A stretch of DNA of 64,000 nt. Source: Xaviernesmea oryzae. GTDB lineage: Bacteria > Pseudomonadota > Alphaproteobacteria > Rhizobiales > Rhizobiaceae. Position numbers and translations under genes: made by a program. The notes under the pieces were generated by a model. That model saw only the letters and a program-made list of their open reading frames with translations. It had not been told where the DNA came from and ran no database searches. Below, in pieces: positions 29,468 to 38,010 of the stretch. The stretch's first letter is position 1, and each line of letters opens with the position of its first letter. Location: the NCBI RefSeq assembly GCF_900109605.1, contig NZ_FOAM01000005.1:124001-188000 (forward strand), written 5' to 3'.

Positions 29468-29633
29468 AAACGAAAAAGCCCGCCGCGGGAGGAGGTGCGG
29501 CAGCTTTTCCGAAAAATGAACAAGCGGCTTGGGAGGAGGAGTGCCGCTGTTCGGGCCGACGATCCCTTGGGAGGAGGAGTGAGATCATCGACAGATCGAA
29601 AGCGCATTTGGGAGGAGGAGAAGCGCTTCCGAT
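29468..29633 (-). ncRNA. Anti-Shine-Dalgarno sRNA with four CCUCCUCCC loops (cuckoo/alpha-r14/CcsR type)
   Basis: On the minus strand four successive hairpins each expose CCTCCTCCC in the loop. A: 29633-29595 (11-pair stem). B: 29590-29557 (8 pairs). C: 29552-29518 (10 pairs, one bulge). D: about 29508-29473 (bulged stem followed by TTTTTCGTTTT, a Rho-independent terminator). The loop motifs on the plus strand are at 29610-29618, 29569-29577, 29531-29539 and 29487-29495. A -10 box about seven bases before hairpin A places the 5' end at its base, giving roughly 165 nt. Families with this loop are known in alphaproteobacteria, typically next to DUF1127 genes and stress-induced, as here. Confidence 0.85.
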
Positions 29634-29655
29634 GAGAGAAATATAATCGTTTCGA
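29633..29655 (-). promoter_or_regulatory. Promoter of the anti-SD sRNA
   Basis: Minus strand AAACGATTATATT (plus 29640-29652) followed by TCATCG. The same 13 bases, with the same TCATCG further on, occur upstream of the DUF1127 gene (30207-30219). TATATT would be the -10 element. A matching -35 element is not obvious in either copy, suggesting a non-housekeeping sigma factor or an activator. Confidence 0.6.
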
Positions 29656-29742
29656 TCCGATGGAGAAGAGTTGGCTAAGCAGTGCTGCCATGCACTGCGC
29701 GCGTGGCTCACGCCGTGGCGATCGCAACCGATGCCAAACAGC

Positions 29743-29778
29743 AAAACGCCCGTAGGCACGGAGTGCACGGGCGTTTTT
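29743..29778. terminator. Bidirectional terminator between DUF1127 gene and sRNA
   Basis: AAAACGCCCGT (29743-29753) pairs with ACGGGCGTTTTT (29767-29778) with an inner GGCAC/GTGC stem. T-runs flank it on both strands. It should end the DUF1127 transcript, leaving the sRNA to its own promoter. Confidence 0.85.
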
Positions 29779-29893
29779 CAAACATGCTAACCTGGCACCT
29801 GACCGAACGATCAGGCCTTAGCGTTTCGAGGACACGCTGCGCCTGCGCTGAAGCCATTTAGCCCAGCGCAAAGGTGCGGCAGCTATCTCGCAC

Positions 29894-30043
29894 TTAGCGC
29901 TTGTTGACGGCAGCGCGAGCGACGACGCGGATGTCGGTGCGGTCGATGCCGAGATCGTGCAGCTCGCGGTTGCTCATGCGGCCGAGTTCGCTGACGGTCT
30001 GGCGATACTGGCGCCAAGCGGAAAAAGAGCGGGTGAGGTTCAT
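29894..30043 (-). CDS. DUF1127 small Arg-rich protein
   Basis: 49 residues from ATG 30043 (AGGAG eight bases upstream). The core SELGRMSNRELHDLGIDRTD is the DUF1127 signature, followed by a basic tail. In related bacteria such proteins are stress-induced; some bind RNA or modulate phosphate, carbon or sRNA metabolism, and one is encoded directly ahead of anti-SD sRNAs. The arrangement is reproduced here: gene, terminator, then the four-loop sRNA on the same strand. A 5' leader of about 155 bases separates the promoter-like block (30207-30219) from the start codon. Confidence 0.92.
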   Translation of the reverse strand: MNLTRSFSAWRQYRQTVSELGRMSNRELHDLGIDRTDIRVVARAAVNKR

Positions 30044-30199
30044 GGCGGTCTCCTGGTCACAATCCGGGTCCGGCCCCTTGGCCATCCCCTTGAGGTGGAG
30101 CCGTTCGCGGCCCCTTCATCGACCAGAGCATCTCTCCTTCTTTCGAAGGGCTGCCGGAGGTTTCCCTCTCGACCAGCTGGCCCGCTCCGGCCTGTTCGA

Positions 30200-30219
30200 T
30201 GAAGGCAATATAATCGTTT
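30200..30219 (-). promoter_or_regulatory. Promoter block of the DUF1127 gene
   Basis: Minus strand AAACGATTATATT at 30219-30207, then CTTCATCG. It is identical over 13 bases to the element at the sRNA start, so the two transcripts are probably controlled together. Confidence 0.55.
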
Positions 30220-30329
30220 GAACCTGCCAGAAACCAGCGCTGATGCCTCAAGGCACCCCTGCGCTCAGCGCATGGATCGGCGCCGTGAACAGCGCTGCAG
30301 CAGCATGAGGCGCTTTGCCAACGGGATGC

Positions 30330-31529
30330 TCACGCAGCCGACGTTTCGGTATCCGCAGGGGCGAAGGATGAAGAGGCTGCCTCCCGCTCGATGCGGTTTC
30401 GGCCCTTGGTCTTGGCCTGATAGAGCAGCCGGTCGGCCATGTTCAACCCTGCGGTCAGGCTGGCGCCGGCGGGAAGGCTGGCAAGCCCGGCGCTGAAGGT
30501 CACATCCTGGGTCAGGCGGGTGCCGGCGCGCGCCTCGCGGCGTAGCCGCCAGGCAATGGCGTTGAGCGCACTGATCGCGTCGTCGGGACCTGCGCCCGGC
30601 AGCAAAGCGGCAAACTCCTCGCCCCCCACACGAGCAACGAGATCATCGGCCCCAAACCGCTCTTTGGCGACACGGGCGAAAATGCGCAGCACCTCATCGC
30701 CTGTCTCATGACCATGACGGTCATTGATCGACTTGAAATGATCGAGATCGAACAGCACCAGTTGCGCCGGGGCCTGCACCATGGCCTCGGCCTTGGCGAA
30801 GAAGGCGCGGCGATTGTCGAGCCCTGTCAGAAAATCAGTTTCAGACGCGTGTTGCAGCTCAACGCGGTTTTCCTCGCGCGCCAAGGACAACAGCGCCATC
30901 GGCGCCGCCATGCTGAACAGCACGCCCTCGAACATGGTGATCAATGCGGCCAGATCGAGCGCGGCCTCCCTGCCCTGCCAGGCCAGAAGCGGGATTACCG
31001 GCACGCGCAGGAGATAGACGAGGCCGTGCAGACCGAAGACCGTGACAACAAGCCTGTCGGTGCGCACAGCGGCGGCCGGGCGGAACTTTGCGAAGACGAG
31101 TGCGAGAGCCAGACAGCAGAGCGCCACCAGAAGACCGCTGAGCGCATGCCACGTCGCATCCGGCAAGGTGGGCCCAATCACCAGCCATACAGGCGCCAGA
31201 GCGAGCAAGAAGCCGACGAGGAACCTCGGTAGGCGCAAGCCCGCAAAAGGCAACGAGCCGGCTAGCAGCAGGACATAACCGCCGATGATGAAGAGATTGG
31301 CAAATCCGAAGCCGACAAGACGCGGCAGGGTATCACGCAGGATCAACAGCGCGCAGCCGACGACCAGGGACGCAAAACCTCCCGCCCAGAATGTCAACGC
31401 CTGGCTCCGCCCGGCATGGAAGCGACGTTCCCACAGGGTCATTGCCGCAGCCATGGTCAAGGTGCCCAAACCAATGGCGTACAGAGTGGACAGGCTCATA
31501 TGCATGGAGGCGCTTTCATCGTTATGCAC
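30330..31529 (-). CDS. Membrane diguanylate cyclase (GGDEF family)
   Basis: 399 residues. Six or so N-terminal hydrophobic helices (about residues 10-215) form a membrane sensor of unknown ligand. The GGDEF domain follows, with FDLDHFKSINDRHGH (metal and GTP binding) and the active-site VGGEEF. It should make cyclic di-GMP at the inner membrane. The residues four to five before GGEEF do not form an obvious RxxD inhibitory site. The start used is GTG 31529; ATG 31505 (MHMSLS) is a plausible alternative. No EAL domain. Monocistronic, divergent from copC. Confidence 0.92.
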   Translation of the reverse strand: MHNDESASMHMSLSTLYAIGLGTLTMAAAMTLWERRFHAGRSQALTFWAGGFASLVVGCALLILRDTLPRLVGFGFANLFIIGGYVLLLAGSLPFAGLRLPRFLVGFLLALAPVWLVIGPTLPDATWHALSGLLVALCCLALALVFAKFRPAAAVRTDRLVVTVFGLHGLVYLLRVPVIPLLAWQGREAALDLAALITMFEGVLFSMAAPMALLSLAREENRVELQHASETDFLTGLDNRRAFFAKAEAMVQAPAQLVLFDLDHFKSINDRHGHETGDEVLRIFARVAKERFGADDLVARVGGEEFAALLPGAGPDDAISALNAIAWRLRREARAGTRLTQDVTFSAGLASLPAGASLTAGLNMADRLLYQAKTKGRNRIEREAASSSFAPADTETSAA

Positions 31530-31990
31530 CAGAGGCTAGCCCTCTCCACTTACCGTTTCCATACACGGGTGCCGGGCATTGGCGTCATGGTTAGCCTGGT
31601 CTTTAGAAATAGGCGCGGGCGAGCGCCTTTCGGTTTATCCCCAAGGCCCTGACGATGTCTCCTGTACGCTTCTCAGCATGGTATCGCATGCGCATGGGCC
31701 TCTGCCTGGCACTTTCATATGGGCGACCCGGCTGGATGTGGGTCACGCTTGCGGAAACCAAGCCCCGCGCTCCGTGTTTAGCCGTGGCAAGGCCGCTTTG
31801 CGACCAGTATGGCCGCTCGCAGAAACGGCAAGAGCGGAAAGCGGATCCAAAAGGCGCGGCTCTGTGCCGGTACGGGTCGTCGGCGTATAACCTGCGGCGA
31901 AAAGTCGCCTAATGGATCGGGAGCACGGGTTGTGCAACGCGATAGGATTAGGGCGGATGACGAAATGAAGATGACGAGGATTGCCAGCCC
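31530..31990. other. Intergenic region, GGDEF / copC
   Basis: About 460 bases between divergent genes. It should carry both promoters, but no convincing -35/-10 pair, operator or small gene was identified. Confidence 0.35.
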
Positions 31991-32512
31991 ATGACGCCAC
32001 ACCCTGCTCCCTCACCCATACCGGCAGCTTTGCGTGAATGGTGGAGCGATTCGGTAGCTTTGCCTTTCCGCCTTCGCGCGATCAGGCTTCGCCCGCATGC
32101 GGCGTGTGCTGCAAGGTCGTTCACGACGCCGACGCGGCGTGCCGCCCTGCCGGCTGTGGTCGTTCTTAGCGCCATCGCTCTGCCGCTCTCACCCGTTTCC
32201 CGGCCGGCCTTCGCGCATGCGCATCTGCAAGCCGCCACGCTGGCCGACAAGGCAACGATCAAGGCGGCGCCGGAAGCGATCACGCTGCGATTTTCCGAAG
32301 GGCTTTCCCTGGCGCTGAGCGGCGCCACGCTATCGGGCGAAGATCAAAGCGAGATCGGGCTCGGCGAAGCCCGGCTGAGCGACGACGGCAAAAGCCTGAT
32401 CCTGCCTTTGGCCGCGGCCTTGAAGCCGGGAACCTATCGGCTGGATTGGCATGTCCTGTCTGTCGACGGGCACAAGACCAAGGGAACGACCAGCTTCACC
32501 GTTGCGCCGTGA
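31991..32512 (+). CDS. copC: CopC-type periplasmic copper-binding protein
   Basis: 173 residues. A hydrophobic signal (VVVLSAIALPLSPVSRPAFA) ends just before HAHLQAATLAD, so the mature protein starts with His, the classical Cu(II) ligand of CopC. The C-terminal DWHVLSVDGHKTKG supplies the second His/Asp set. The Met-rich Cu(I) site of longer CopC proteins is absent. ATG 31991 leaves an unusually long region ahead of the signal core, so the true start may be a downstream alternative codon. GTGA overlap with copD makes a two-gene copper uptake or resistance unit. Confidence 0.88.
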   Translation: MTPHPAPSPIPAALREWWSDSVALPFRLRAIRLRPHAACAARSFTTPTRRAALPAVVVLSAIALPLSPVSRPAFAHAHLQAATLADKATIKAAPEAITLRFSEGLSLALSGATLSGEDQSEIGLGEARLSDDGKSLILPLAAALKPGTYRLDWHVLSVDGHKTKGTTSFTVAP

Positions 32513-33441
32513 GTACAGCCGAACAGGCGCTGATGCTTGCCCGGCTGCTGGCTTATGGCGCGGCTTTTCATCTCTGGGGCGCCCAAGCCTATCTGGCCTG
32601 GCTCGTTCCCACGCCGCTTCGCCTGCAACTGGCGAAGCGGCTTTCGCCCTTCACGCGCAGTGCCGCCATCGTCGCGCTGGCCGCCATCCTCGCTCAATTG
32701 CCCTTGCGCGGGGCTGTGCTTGGCGAGGACTGGAGCGCTGCCATCTCTCCGTCGATCCTGTCCGCCCTGCTCTGGCAGACGCCGCTTGGCGCGGCCTGGG
32801 CTGCGCAGGTCCTGACGGCGCTGATCGTTGCGACCGCTGCATGCGCGCGACCGGCGGGATCCAAGGCTCTGGCGCTGGCAGGGGCGCTGCTGCTTGCCGG
32901 CTTCACGCTCAGCGGCCATGCGGCCATGCAGGGCTCTGGCGCGGCAGGCATTGCGCAGCGCGCCAATGACGGACTGCATCTGCTTGCCGCCGGAGCCTGG
33001 ACCGGTGCGCTGATGCCCGTCCTGCTGCTGCTGCCGCAGCTGAAAATTGCCGACAAGCGGGCGCAGGCGCAGCTTGCTCTGATGCGCTTTTCCACCGCCG
33101 GCCATCTGGCCGTCGCCTTGGCAATCGCCACCTGCATGGCCAATGCGGCGATGACTCTGGGGGCCGCGGATCCTGACGCCGCACGGGTCAGCGTGCTTTT
33201 GCAGCCTGTCAACGGTTCTCTTTATCGGATCCTGCTGGCGGTCAAAGTGCTGGTCGTCGCGTTCATGGTCGGGCTGGCGCTAGTGAACCGGTATCTCATC
33301 GTGCCCCGCCTAGGCCGCAGACCGAATGCGGATAAGGCCTTGGCGCTCGGCACCGCTGCCGAAATCGGCCTCGCAGCCATGGTCATCGCGCTCGTCGCCG
33401 CTTTCGGCATTCTGGATCCCGGCAATACCGGCTCCCACTAA
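32509..33441 (+). CDS. copD: CopD-type inner-membrane copper protein
   Basis: 310 residues from GTG 32509, which overlaps the copC stop (GTGA), an arrangement that couples translation. Eight hydrophobic helices are visible, with family features such as HLWGAQAYLAWL, LSGHAAMQG, DGLHLLAAGAWTGALMPV and FSTAGHLAVALAIATC containing His residues for copper. With CopC it is thought to move copper across the inner membrane, or to supply it to cuproenzymes. The PCuAC/Sco genes at 60.3-61.5 kb may use the same copper pool. Confidence 0.9.
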   Translation: MSTAEQALMLARLLAYGAAFHLWGAQAYLAWLVPTPLRLQLAKRLSPFTRSAAIVALAAILAQLPLRGAVLGEDWSAAISPSILSALLWQTPLGAAWAAQVLTALIVATAACARPAGSKALALAGALLLAGFTLSGHAAMQGSGAAGIAQRANDGLHLLAAGAWTGALMPVLLLLPQLKIADKRAQAQLALMRFSTAGHLAVALAIATCMANAAMTLGAADPDAARVSVLLQPVNGSLYRILLAVKVLVVAFMVGLALVNRYLIVPRLGRRPNADKALALGTAAEIGLAAMVIALVAAFGILDPGNTGSH

Positions 33442-33540
33442 GAGGCGCCTAAGGGATAACAAGCGTTCGGAAACCCGACTGATCTTCCGATAGGGTCTGA
33501 GTGCGTCGCCTTCAAAATCCGATGGCGAACCAGACAACGC

Positions 33541-34425
33541 TTAGCGATAGGCGTCGTTGTCGCTCTTGCCCGGATTGGCGGGATTGAGGTCATAGGTGCC
33601 GCCTTGGGGCACGGCGACGGCGCGGAAATTCTCTGCCAGCTCGTGCAGCCGTGCGCGCATCCCAGCGCCGCGCACCGGCAGGCCGTGGCCGGTGACGATC
33701 AGTTCGGGTTCAAGCCCTGCCAAAAGCTGAACGGACTGCTCCGCCTCGATCCAGTTCGGCGTCAGATAGCGCGGTGGACCATGAATTTCCGGCTTCTGCG
33801 TCATCACTGCATAGACCGATTCCTGGGCGGTGGTCACCACCGCATCGCCGGCGATCAAGGTCCGGTCGCTATCGCGAAAGAGCGAGATGTGGCCGGGCGA
33901 ATGGCCGGGCGTATGCAGCCAACGCCAGCCGGGCATGCCGGGCACGCCGTGGTCGATCGGCAGCATCTGCAGGCGGCTCGATACGTCAACAGGTGAACGC
34001 GGGAAGAGGGGCGACAAGAGCGCCATCGCTCCGCCGCCGACCATCGGATCGGCCGGCGGATAGGACGCCTGGCCGCGCAGATAGGGCTCTTCCAGCGGAT
34101 GGGCGTAGACCGGGACGTCCCATTCCTGCGAGAGCTGCTCGACCGAGCCGGCATGGTCGAAATGCGCATGCGTCATGATGATCGCGCGTGGCCGCGTGCC
34201 TAGGCCAAAACGGTTCTCCGCGCAGGCGCGGATGGCGCCGGCGGAGGTCGGTAGGCCGGTATCGATCAGCACCCAGTCGCTGCCCTCGCCCGGCAGGCCG
34301 AAGAAGATGACGTTGACGATGGAAAAGGTGCGGAAGGCCAGATCCGGTGCAAAGACCTGGATCTTGTCGGCACCGCGCTCAACAGGGGCCAGATCGTCAT
34401 CGGTCAATGCGAGTTGCTGGGCCAT
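33541..34425 (-). CDS. Metallo-beta-lactamase-fold hydrolase
   Basis: 294 residues. Metal ligands are HAHFDHAG, HTPGHSPGH, AGDAVV and the late VTGHGLP, the full MBL-fold set. No signal peptide. The fold covers glyoxalase II, lactonases, arylsulfatases and other hydrolases; nothing in the context fixes the substrate. A quorum-quenching lactonase is conceivable, but the sequence is not specific for it. Monocistronic between copD (convergent) and the min operon. Confidence 0.9.
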   Translation of the reverse strand: MAQQLALTDDDLAPVERGADKIQVFAPDLAFRTFSIVNVIFFGLPGEGSDWVLIDTGLPTSAGAIRACAENRFGLGTRPRAIIMTHAHFDHAGSVEQLSQEWDVPVYAHPLEEPYLRGQASYPPADPMVGGGAMALLSPLFPRSPVDVSSRLQMLPIDHGVPGMPGWRWLHTPGHSPGHISLFRDSDRTLIAGDAVVTTAQESVYAVMTQKPEIHGPPRYLTPNWIEAEQSVQLLAGLEPELIVTGHGLPVRGAGMRARLHELAENFRAVAVPQGGTYDLNPANPGKSDNDAYR

Positions 34426-34544
34426 GGGGCACGTCCTCCTTCAGCGCATATCGCTGGTGTCAGCGCATATGACTGGGCGAACCGTGGCGGCGGACAAATG
34501 TTCCGCTCATACGAGGAAACGGCAAGTTTTGCCCACTCGCATAG

Positions 34545-34578
34545 CGAAAGCCCTCTTCCTCGCGGAAAAGGGCTTTCG
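34545..34578 (-). terminator. Hairpin after minE
   Basis: CGAAAGCCCT (34545-34554) pairs with AGGGCTTTCG (34569-34578), with inner TTCC/GGAA. It lies 21 bases beyond the minE stop on the minus strand. A long stem but no strong U-run. Confidence 0.65.
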
Positions 34579-34598
34579 ATGAAGATCAGGTTTGTGGA

Positions 34599-34859
34599 TC
34601 AGGCTGCCTGCTTGGTCGCGTCGCGGGGAATTTCGACGTCGATTTCGAGGATCGAGACATGCTCGTCCCGGTCCATCTTGACCTGCACACGCTCATTGTC
34701 GAGATCCACATGCTTGGCGATCACGGCGAGGATCTCTTCGCGCAGGAGCTGGACGAGATCATTGCCGGTGGACACCCGCTCATGAGCGAGCAGCACCTGC
34801 AGCCGCTCGCGCGCGACGGGCGCGGAGCTTTGCTTCTTGAACAGCCGGAAGATGCTCAT
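34599..34859 (-). CDS. minE: Cell division topological specificity factor MinE
   Basis: 86 residues. The N-terminus [28 protein letters not shown] contains the membrane-targeting and MinD-binding anti-MinCD region. The rest ([18 protein letters not shown], then the beta-rich dimerisation part) is canonical. MinE stimulates the MinD ATPase and drives pole-to-pole oscillation so that the division septum forms at midcell. It overlaps minD by four bases. Confidence 0.97.
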   Translation of the reverse strand: MSIFRLFKKQSSAPVARERLQVLLAHERVSTGNDLVQLLREEILAVIAKHVDLDNERVQVKMDRDEHVSILEIDVEIPRDATKQAA

Positions 34860-35677
34860 GCAGCCCTCCGCGAGAAGATCTTGCTGAGCAGGCCGCCGGA
34901 GCGCTTGTCGCCGGGGACCGTGATCGGCAGGATCTCGCCGGCCAGACGGCGGGCGGCATCGAAATAGGCAAGCGCCGGGGCCGAGCGGCTATCGGCCACC
35001 GTGACGGGGGCGCCGATATTGGAAGCCTTCAGCACGTCCATGCTTTCCGGAATAATGCCGAGCAGCGGGATCGAAAGGATTTCGAGCACGTCGTCGACCT
35101 TCAGCATGTCGCCCCGCTCGGCCCGGACGGCATCATAGCGGGTCAGCAACAGATGCTTTTCCATCCGCTCGCCACTCTCGGCCTTCACCGTCTTGGAATC
35201 GAGCAGGCCGATGATCCGGTCGGAGTCGCGCACCGAGGAGACTTCGGGATTGGTCACGACGACAGCAATATCCGCATGACGCATGGCCAGCGTCGCGCCG
35301 CGCTCGATGCCGGCGGGGCTGTCGCAGATGATCCAGTCGAAGTGCTCCTTCAACTCGCCGATCACGCGCTCCACGCCTTCGGGTGTCAGATTGTCCTTGT
35401 CGCGGGTCTGCGAAGCCGGCAGCAGGAACAGGCTTTCCACGCGCTTATCGCGGATCAGCGCCTGCGGCAGCTTGGCATCGCCCTGGATGACGTTGACGAG
35501 GTCATAGACCACGCGCCGTTCCGCACCCATGACGAGGTCGAGATTGCGCAGGCCGACATCGAAATCCACGACCACGACCTTGTCGCCGCGCTGTGCGAGT
35601 GCGGCACCAAGCGCGGCCGTGGAGGTCGTCTTGCCGACGCCACCCTTTCCCGAGGTAACGACAATAACCTTGCCCAT
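34856..35677 (-). CDS. minD: Septum site-determining ATPase MinD
   Basis: 273 residues. Deviant Walker A KGGVGKTT (residues 11-18), [13 protein letters not shown] and the C-terminal amphipathic membrane helix ([13 protein letters not shown]) are all present. It binds the membrane as an ATP dimer and recruits MinC. Middle gene of minCDE, 29 bases after minC and overlapping minE. Confidence 0.98.
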   Translation of the reverse strand: MGKVIVVTSGKGGVGKTTSTAALGAALAQRGDKVVVVDFDVGLRNLDLVMGAERRVVYDLVNVIQGDAKLPQALIRDKRVESLFLLPASQTRDKDNLTPEGVERVIGELKEHFDWIICDSPAGIERGATLAMRHADIAVVVTNPEVSSVRDSDRIIGLLDSKTVKAESGERMEKHLLLTRYDAVRAERGDMLKVDDVLEILSIPLLGIIPESMDVLKASNIGAPVTVADSRSAPALAYFDAARRLAGEILPITVPGDKRSGGLLSKIFSRRAA

Positions 35678-35706
35678 CTTGCTCTCCTGTTCTTGGCCGG
35701 TCCGGC

Positions 35707-36471
35707 TCAGCTAAGTTTTTCTGCCATGATCGCATCGCCATCCAGCCAGAGCTGAACGGATTGGCCCCTGAGATCAGGCGCCATGTCGTCGGCCATCTTG
35801 TAGACGCCGTCGATCGCCAGAAGCTCGGCCTCGAGCTTGCGGCAGAAGATCTGGGCGGACGAATTTCCAATCGCACCGGCCATCGCCCGGCCGCGCAGCG
35901 TGCCGTAAATATGGACGGAGCCGCCGGCGATGATTTCGGCGCCGGACGCGACAGAGCCGATCACGGTCACGTCGCCTTCGGTGAAGATCACGGACTGGCC
36001 CGAGCGCACCGGCTCGCGGATGATCAGGGACTGGGGCGTGGACCGCACCTCGCCCGAAACCTCCACCATCGGCGCATCGCTGGCCTCGGCCGGGCTATCG
36101 GGCGTGCGCACCTCGATCGACGGCGCGGAATTGGCGACATCGACGTCGGAGGCCGGGCGGCCGCCCTTCAGCGCCGGCGGCATGCCGGGACCGATCAGCG
36201 AGGGGCGCGCGCCCTCGATGCCCATGATCGAGACATTGCGTTCGGCAAGCGCGGCCACCAGACCTTTCAGCTCGTCGCGATTGACGGGCAGATCGGTCAC
36301 GTCGAGCACGACGGGGCGGCCGAAAAAGAAGCCGGCGGAGCGCGCCGCCAGATCGTCCAGGCGCGTCAGCCAATGATCGAGAGGCAGGTCCGGCGAAAGC
36401 ACGACCGCCAGGAAGGAGCGGCCCTTGATCCGGATGGAGCGAGCATCTGTTAACACGGAGACCATCTTCAT
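35707..36471 (-). CDS. minC: Septum formation inhibitor MinC
   Basis: 254 residues. The N-terminal domain runs to about residue 110. A Pro/Ala/Glu/Ser-rich linker follows, then the right-handed beta-helix C-domain with GGSVHIYGTLRGRAMAG and the MinD-binding RGQSVQLWLDGD end. It blocks FtsZ assembly away from midcell. First gene of the operon. A spacer of about 190 bases upstream, containing the terminator of the neighbouring gene, holds its promoter. Confidence 0.96.
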   Translation of the reverse strand: MKMVSVLTDARSIRIKGRSFLAVVLSPDLPLDHWLTRLDDLAARSAGFFFGRPVVLDVTDLPVNRDELKGLVAALAERNVSIMGIEGARPSLIGPGMPPALKGGRPASDVDVANSAPSIEVRTPDSPAEASDAPMVEVSGEVRSTPQSLIIREPVRSGQSVIFTEGDVTVIGSVASGAEIIAGGSVHIYGTLRGRAMAGAIGNSSAQIFCRKLEAELLAIDGVYKMADDMAPDLRGQSVQLWLDGDAIMAEKLS

Positions 36472-36581
36472 TGAAAAGGGGTTGAGCCGGCGTTGGGAGC
36501 GCCGGGGTTGTTAACCAACTGTTAACTTTGGCGCTTGCGTGAGGCTGGTGCCGCCGCTTATCCCGACCGTCGAAACGCCAT

Positions 36582-36614
36582 AAAAAAGAGCCCTGTCGGA
36601 CACGGCAGGGCTCT
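36582..36614 (-). terminator. Rho-independent terminator of the royal-jelly-type gene
   Basis: AGAGCCCTG (36587-36595) and CAGGGCTCT (36606-36614) form a nine-pair stem. On the minus strand it is followed directly by TTTTTTATGG, 51 bases after the stop codon of the gene at 36666. Confidence 0.9.
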
Positions 36615-36665
36615 GATATCGCTCGGTTTTTTCGGAGTACCGAGGCTCGTTCGGCAAGCATCGAC

Positions 36666-37841
36666 TTATTTTGGCGGGGCAAACCTGAAGAGGGTGAAAT
36701 TCTTCTCCGCCCAGCCCGTTGTGGAAAACCAGGGCGAATCCTGAATATGCGAGGCGGTGACATAAAGCGCACCATCGGGCCCCTGCGCGAACGTATCCGG
36801 CCACCTGAGTCTATCGTCGGTCAAAACCGTGTCGATCGCCCCGTCCGGCATCAGCCGCTTGATGCCGTTGGCGCCGATGGCGCTCAGATAGATCGAGCCG
36901 TCTGCCGCCATCCAGAGACCGTCGACCGGCTCGGTTGTCGCCACTGTCTCCGCCTTCACGGGCGCCTGCGGGTTGTCGCCGGCCATGCGCAGCGCCTCGG
37001 TCGGCACGCGATAGAGCGTCTTGCCCGTCAGCGCCTGGAAATACAGCGTCTGACCATCCTTCGACAGCGCGATGCCGTCGGCGTTGAACATCGGCTGGCG
37101 ACCATCCGGCCGACGCAGGGGCTGGCCATCGACAACGACCTTCACGTCCTTTTCCATCTGCGTCGCGGGATCGCCGCTCAAGACCCGCCAGGATTTGCCG
37201 CTATTGAGATCGAGAACCACCAGCCCGCCCGGCTGGCCGGAATCGGTCATATAGGCAAAGGCGCCATCGGGCGCGATGCGCACATCGTTCAGATAGCTCG
37301 CAGGTCCCGCCACTTCTTTCGGTACGGCATAGGTTCTGGTCACCGCATTGGTCTTCAAGTCGATGCGCACCAGCTTCGGTCCGTTTTCGACCGTCTTTTC
37401 CGCATTGGGCGCGGCTGGGTCGAGCACGAAAAGCGATCCGCGCTGATCGGCCACCACGCTCTGGACGCAAACGAAATGATCGGCGGGATCGCGCTCCGCC
37501 ATGGTCGCGTTGCGCCAGTCGTTCCATCGCGTGTCTGGATAGGGCTTGATCGTGCCGTCCCCCATGACCTCCGCCACGGACACAGGCACGTCCTCGCTCC
37601 AGCGCGGGAAATTGACGAAGATGCGGCCATCCTCGGCCACCGTGACGCCGGTGACCTGATGGTCGAAGCGCGCCACCTCCTGCAGCCTGTCATCTGTCTT
37701 TCCGGTCAAAGGGCGCACGAGCCGCTTGGTCTCGGTCTTCAGCGTATCGAGCGCTGGCGATTGCGCCAAGGCGGGTGCTGCAAGCCCTATAGCGAGGCTG
37801 AGCGCGAGCGGAAAACAAGCGGTAGGGGATCTCAAGGACAT
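36666..37841 (-). CDS. Secreted major royal jelly/yellow-family beta-propeller protein
   Basis: 391 residues from ATG 37841 (GGAG nine bases upstream). A signal peptide ends at APALAQ. The mature part is a six-bladed propeller with FDHQVTGVTVAEDGRIFVNF at the opening, FVCVQSVVADQRGSLFVLD, ASYLNDVRIAPDGAFAYMTD and later FNADGIALSKDGQTLYF. This layout matches the yellow/royal jelly (MRJP) family, distantly related to SMP-30/gluconolactonases. Bacterial members are periplasmic and mostly uncharacterised; lactonase activity is possible but unproven. Single gene between the min operon and a two-component system. Confidence 0.85.
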   Translation of the reverse strand: MSLRSPTACFPLALSLAIGLAAPALAQSPALDTLKTETKRLVRPLTGKTDDRLQEVARFDHQVTGVTVAEDGRIFVNFPRWSEDVPVSVAEVMGDGTIKPYPDTRWNDWRNATMAERDPADHFVCVQSVVADQRGSLFVLDPAAPNAEKTVENGPKLVRIDLKTNAVTRTYAVPKEVAGPASYLNDVRIAPDGAFAYMTDSGQPGGLVVLDLNSGKSWRVLSGDPATQMEKDVKVVVDGQPLRRPDGRQPMFNADGIALSKDGQTLYFQALTGKTLYRVPTEALRMAGDNPQAPVKAETVATTEPVDGLWMAADGSIYLSAIGANGIKRLMPDGAIDTVLTDDRLRWPDTFAQGPDGALYVTASHIQDSPWFSTTGWAEKNFTLFRFAPPK

Positions 37842-38010
37842 GCGGGCGGTCTCCAGGAAATGCCGAGCCGAACCGCTTGCGATGCAATTGGTTCCTGACA
37901 TGATCCTGCATCATCCGCGTGCAGATGCTGGTTGTCGCACTGCGCAGCAGGCCGAGCGGTTGAGCCGAAGGAGGACTGCCTGGATCGTCCCGGTATCGCG
38001 CGGCTCTGCC

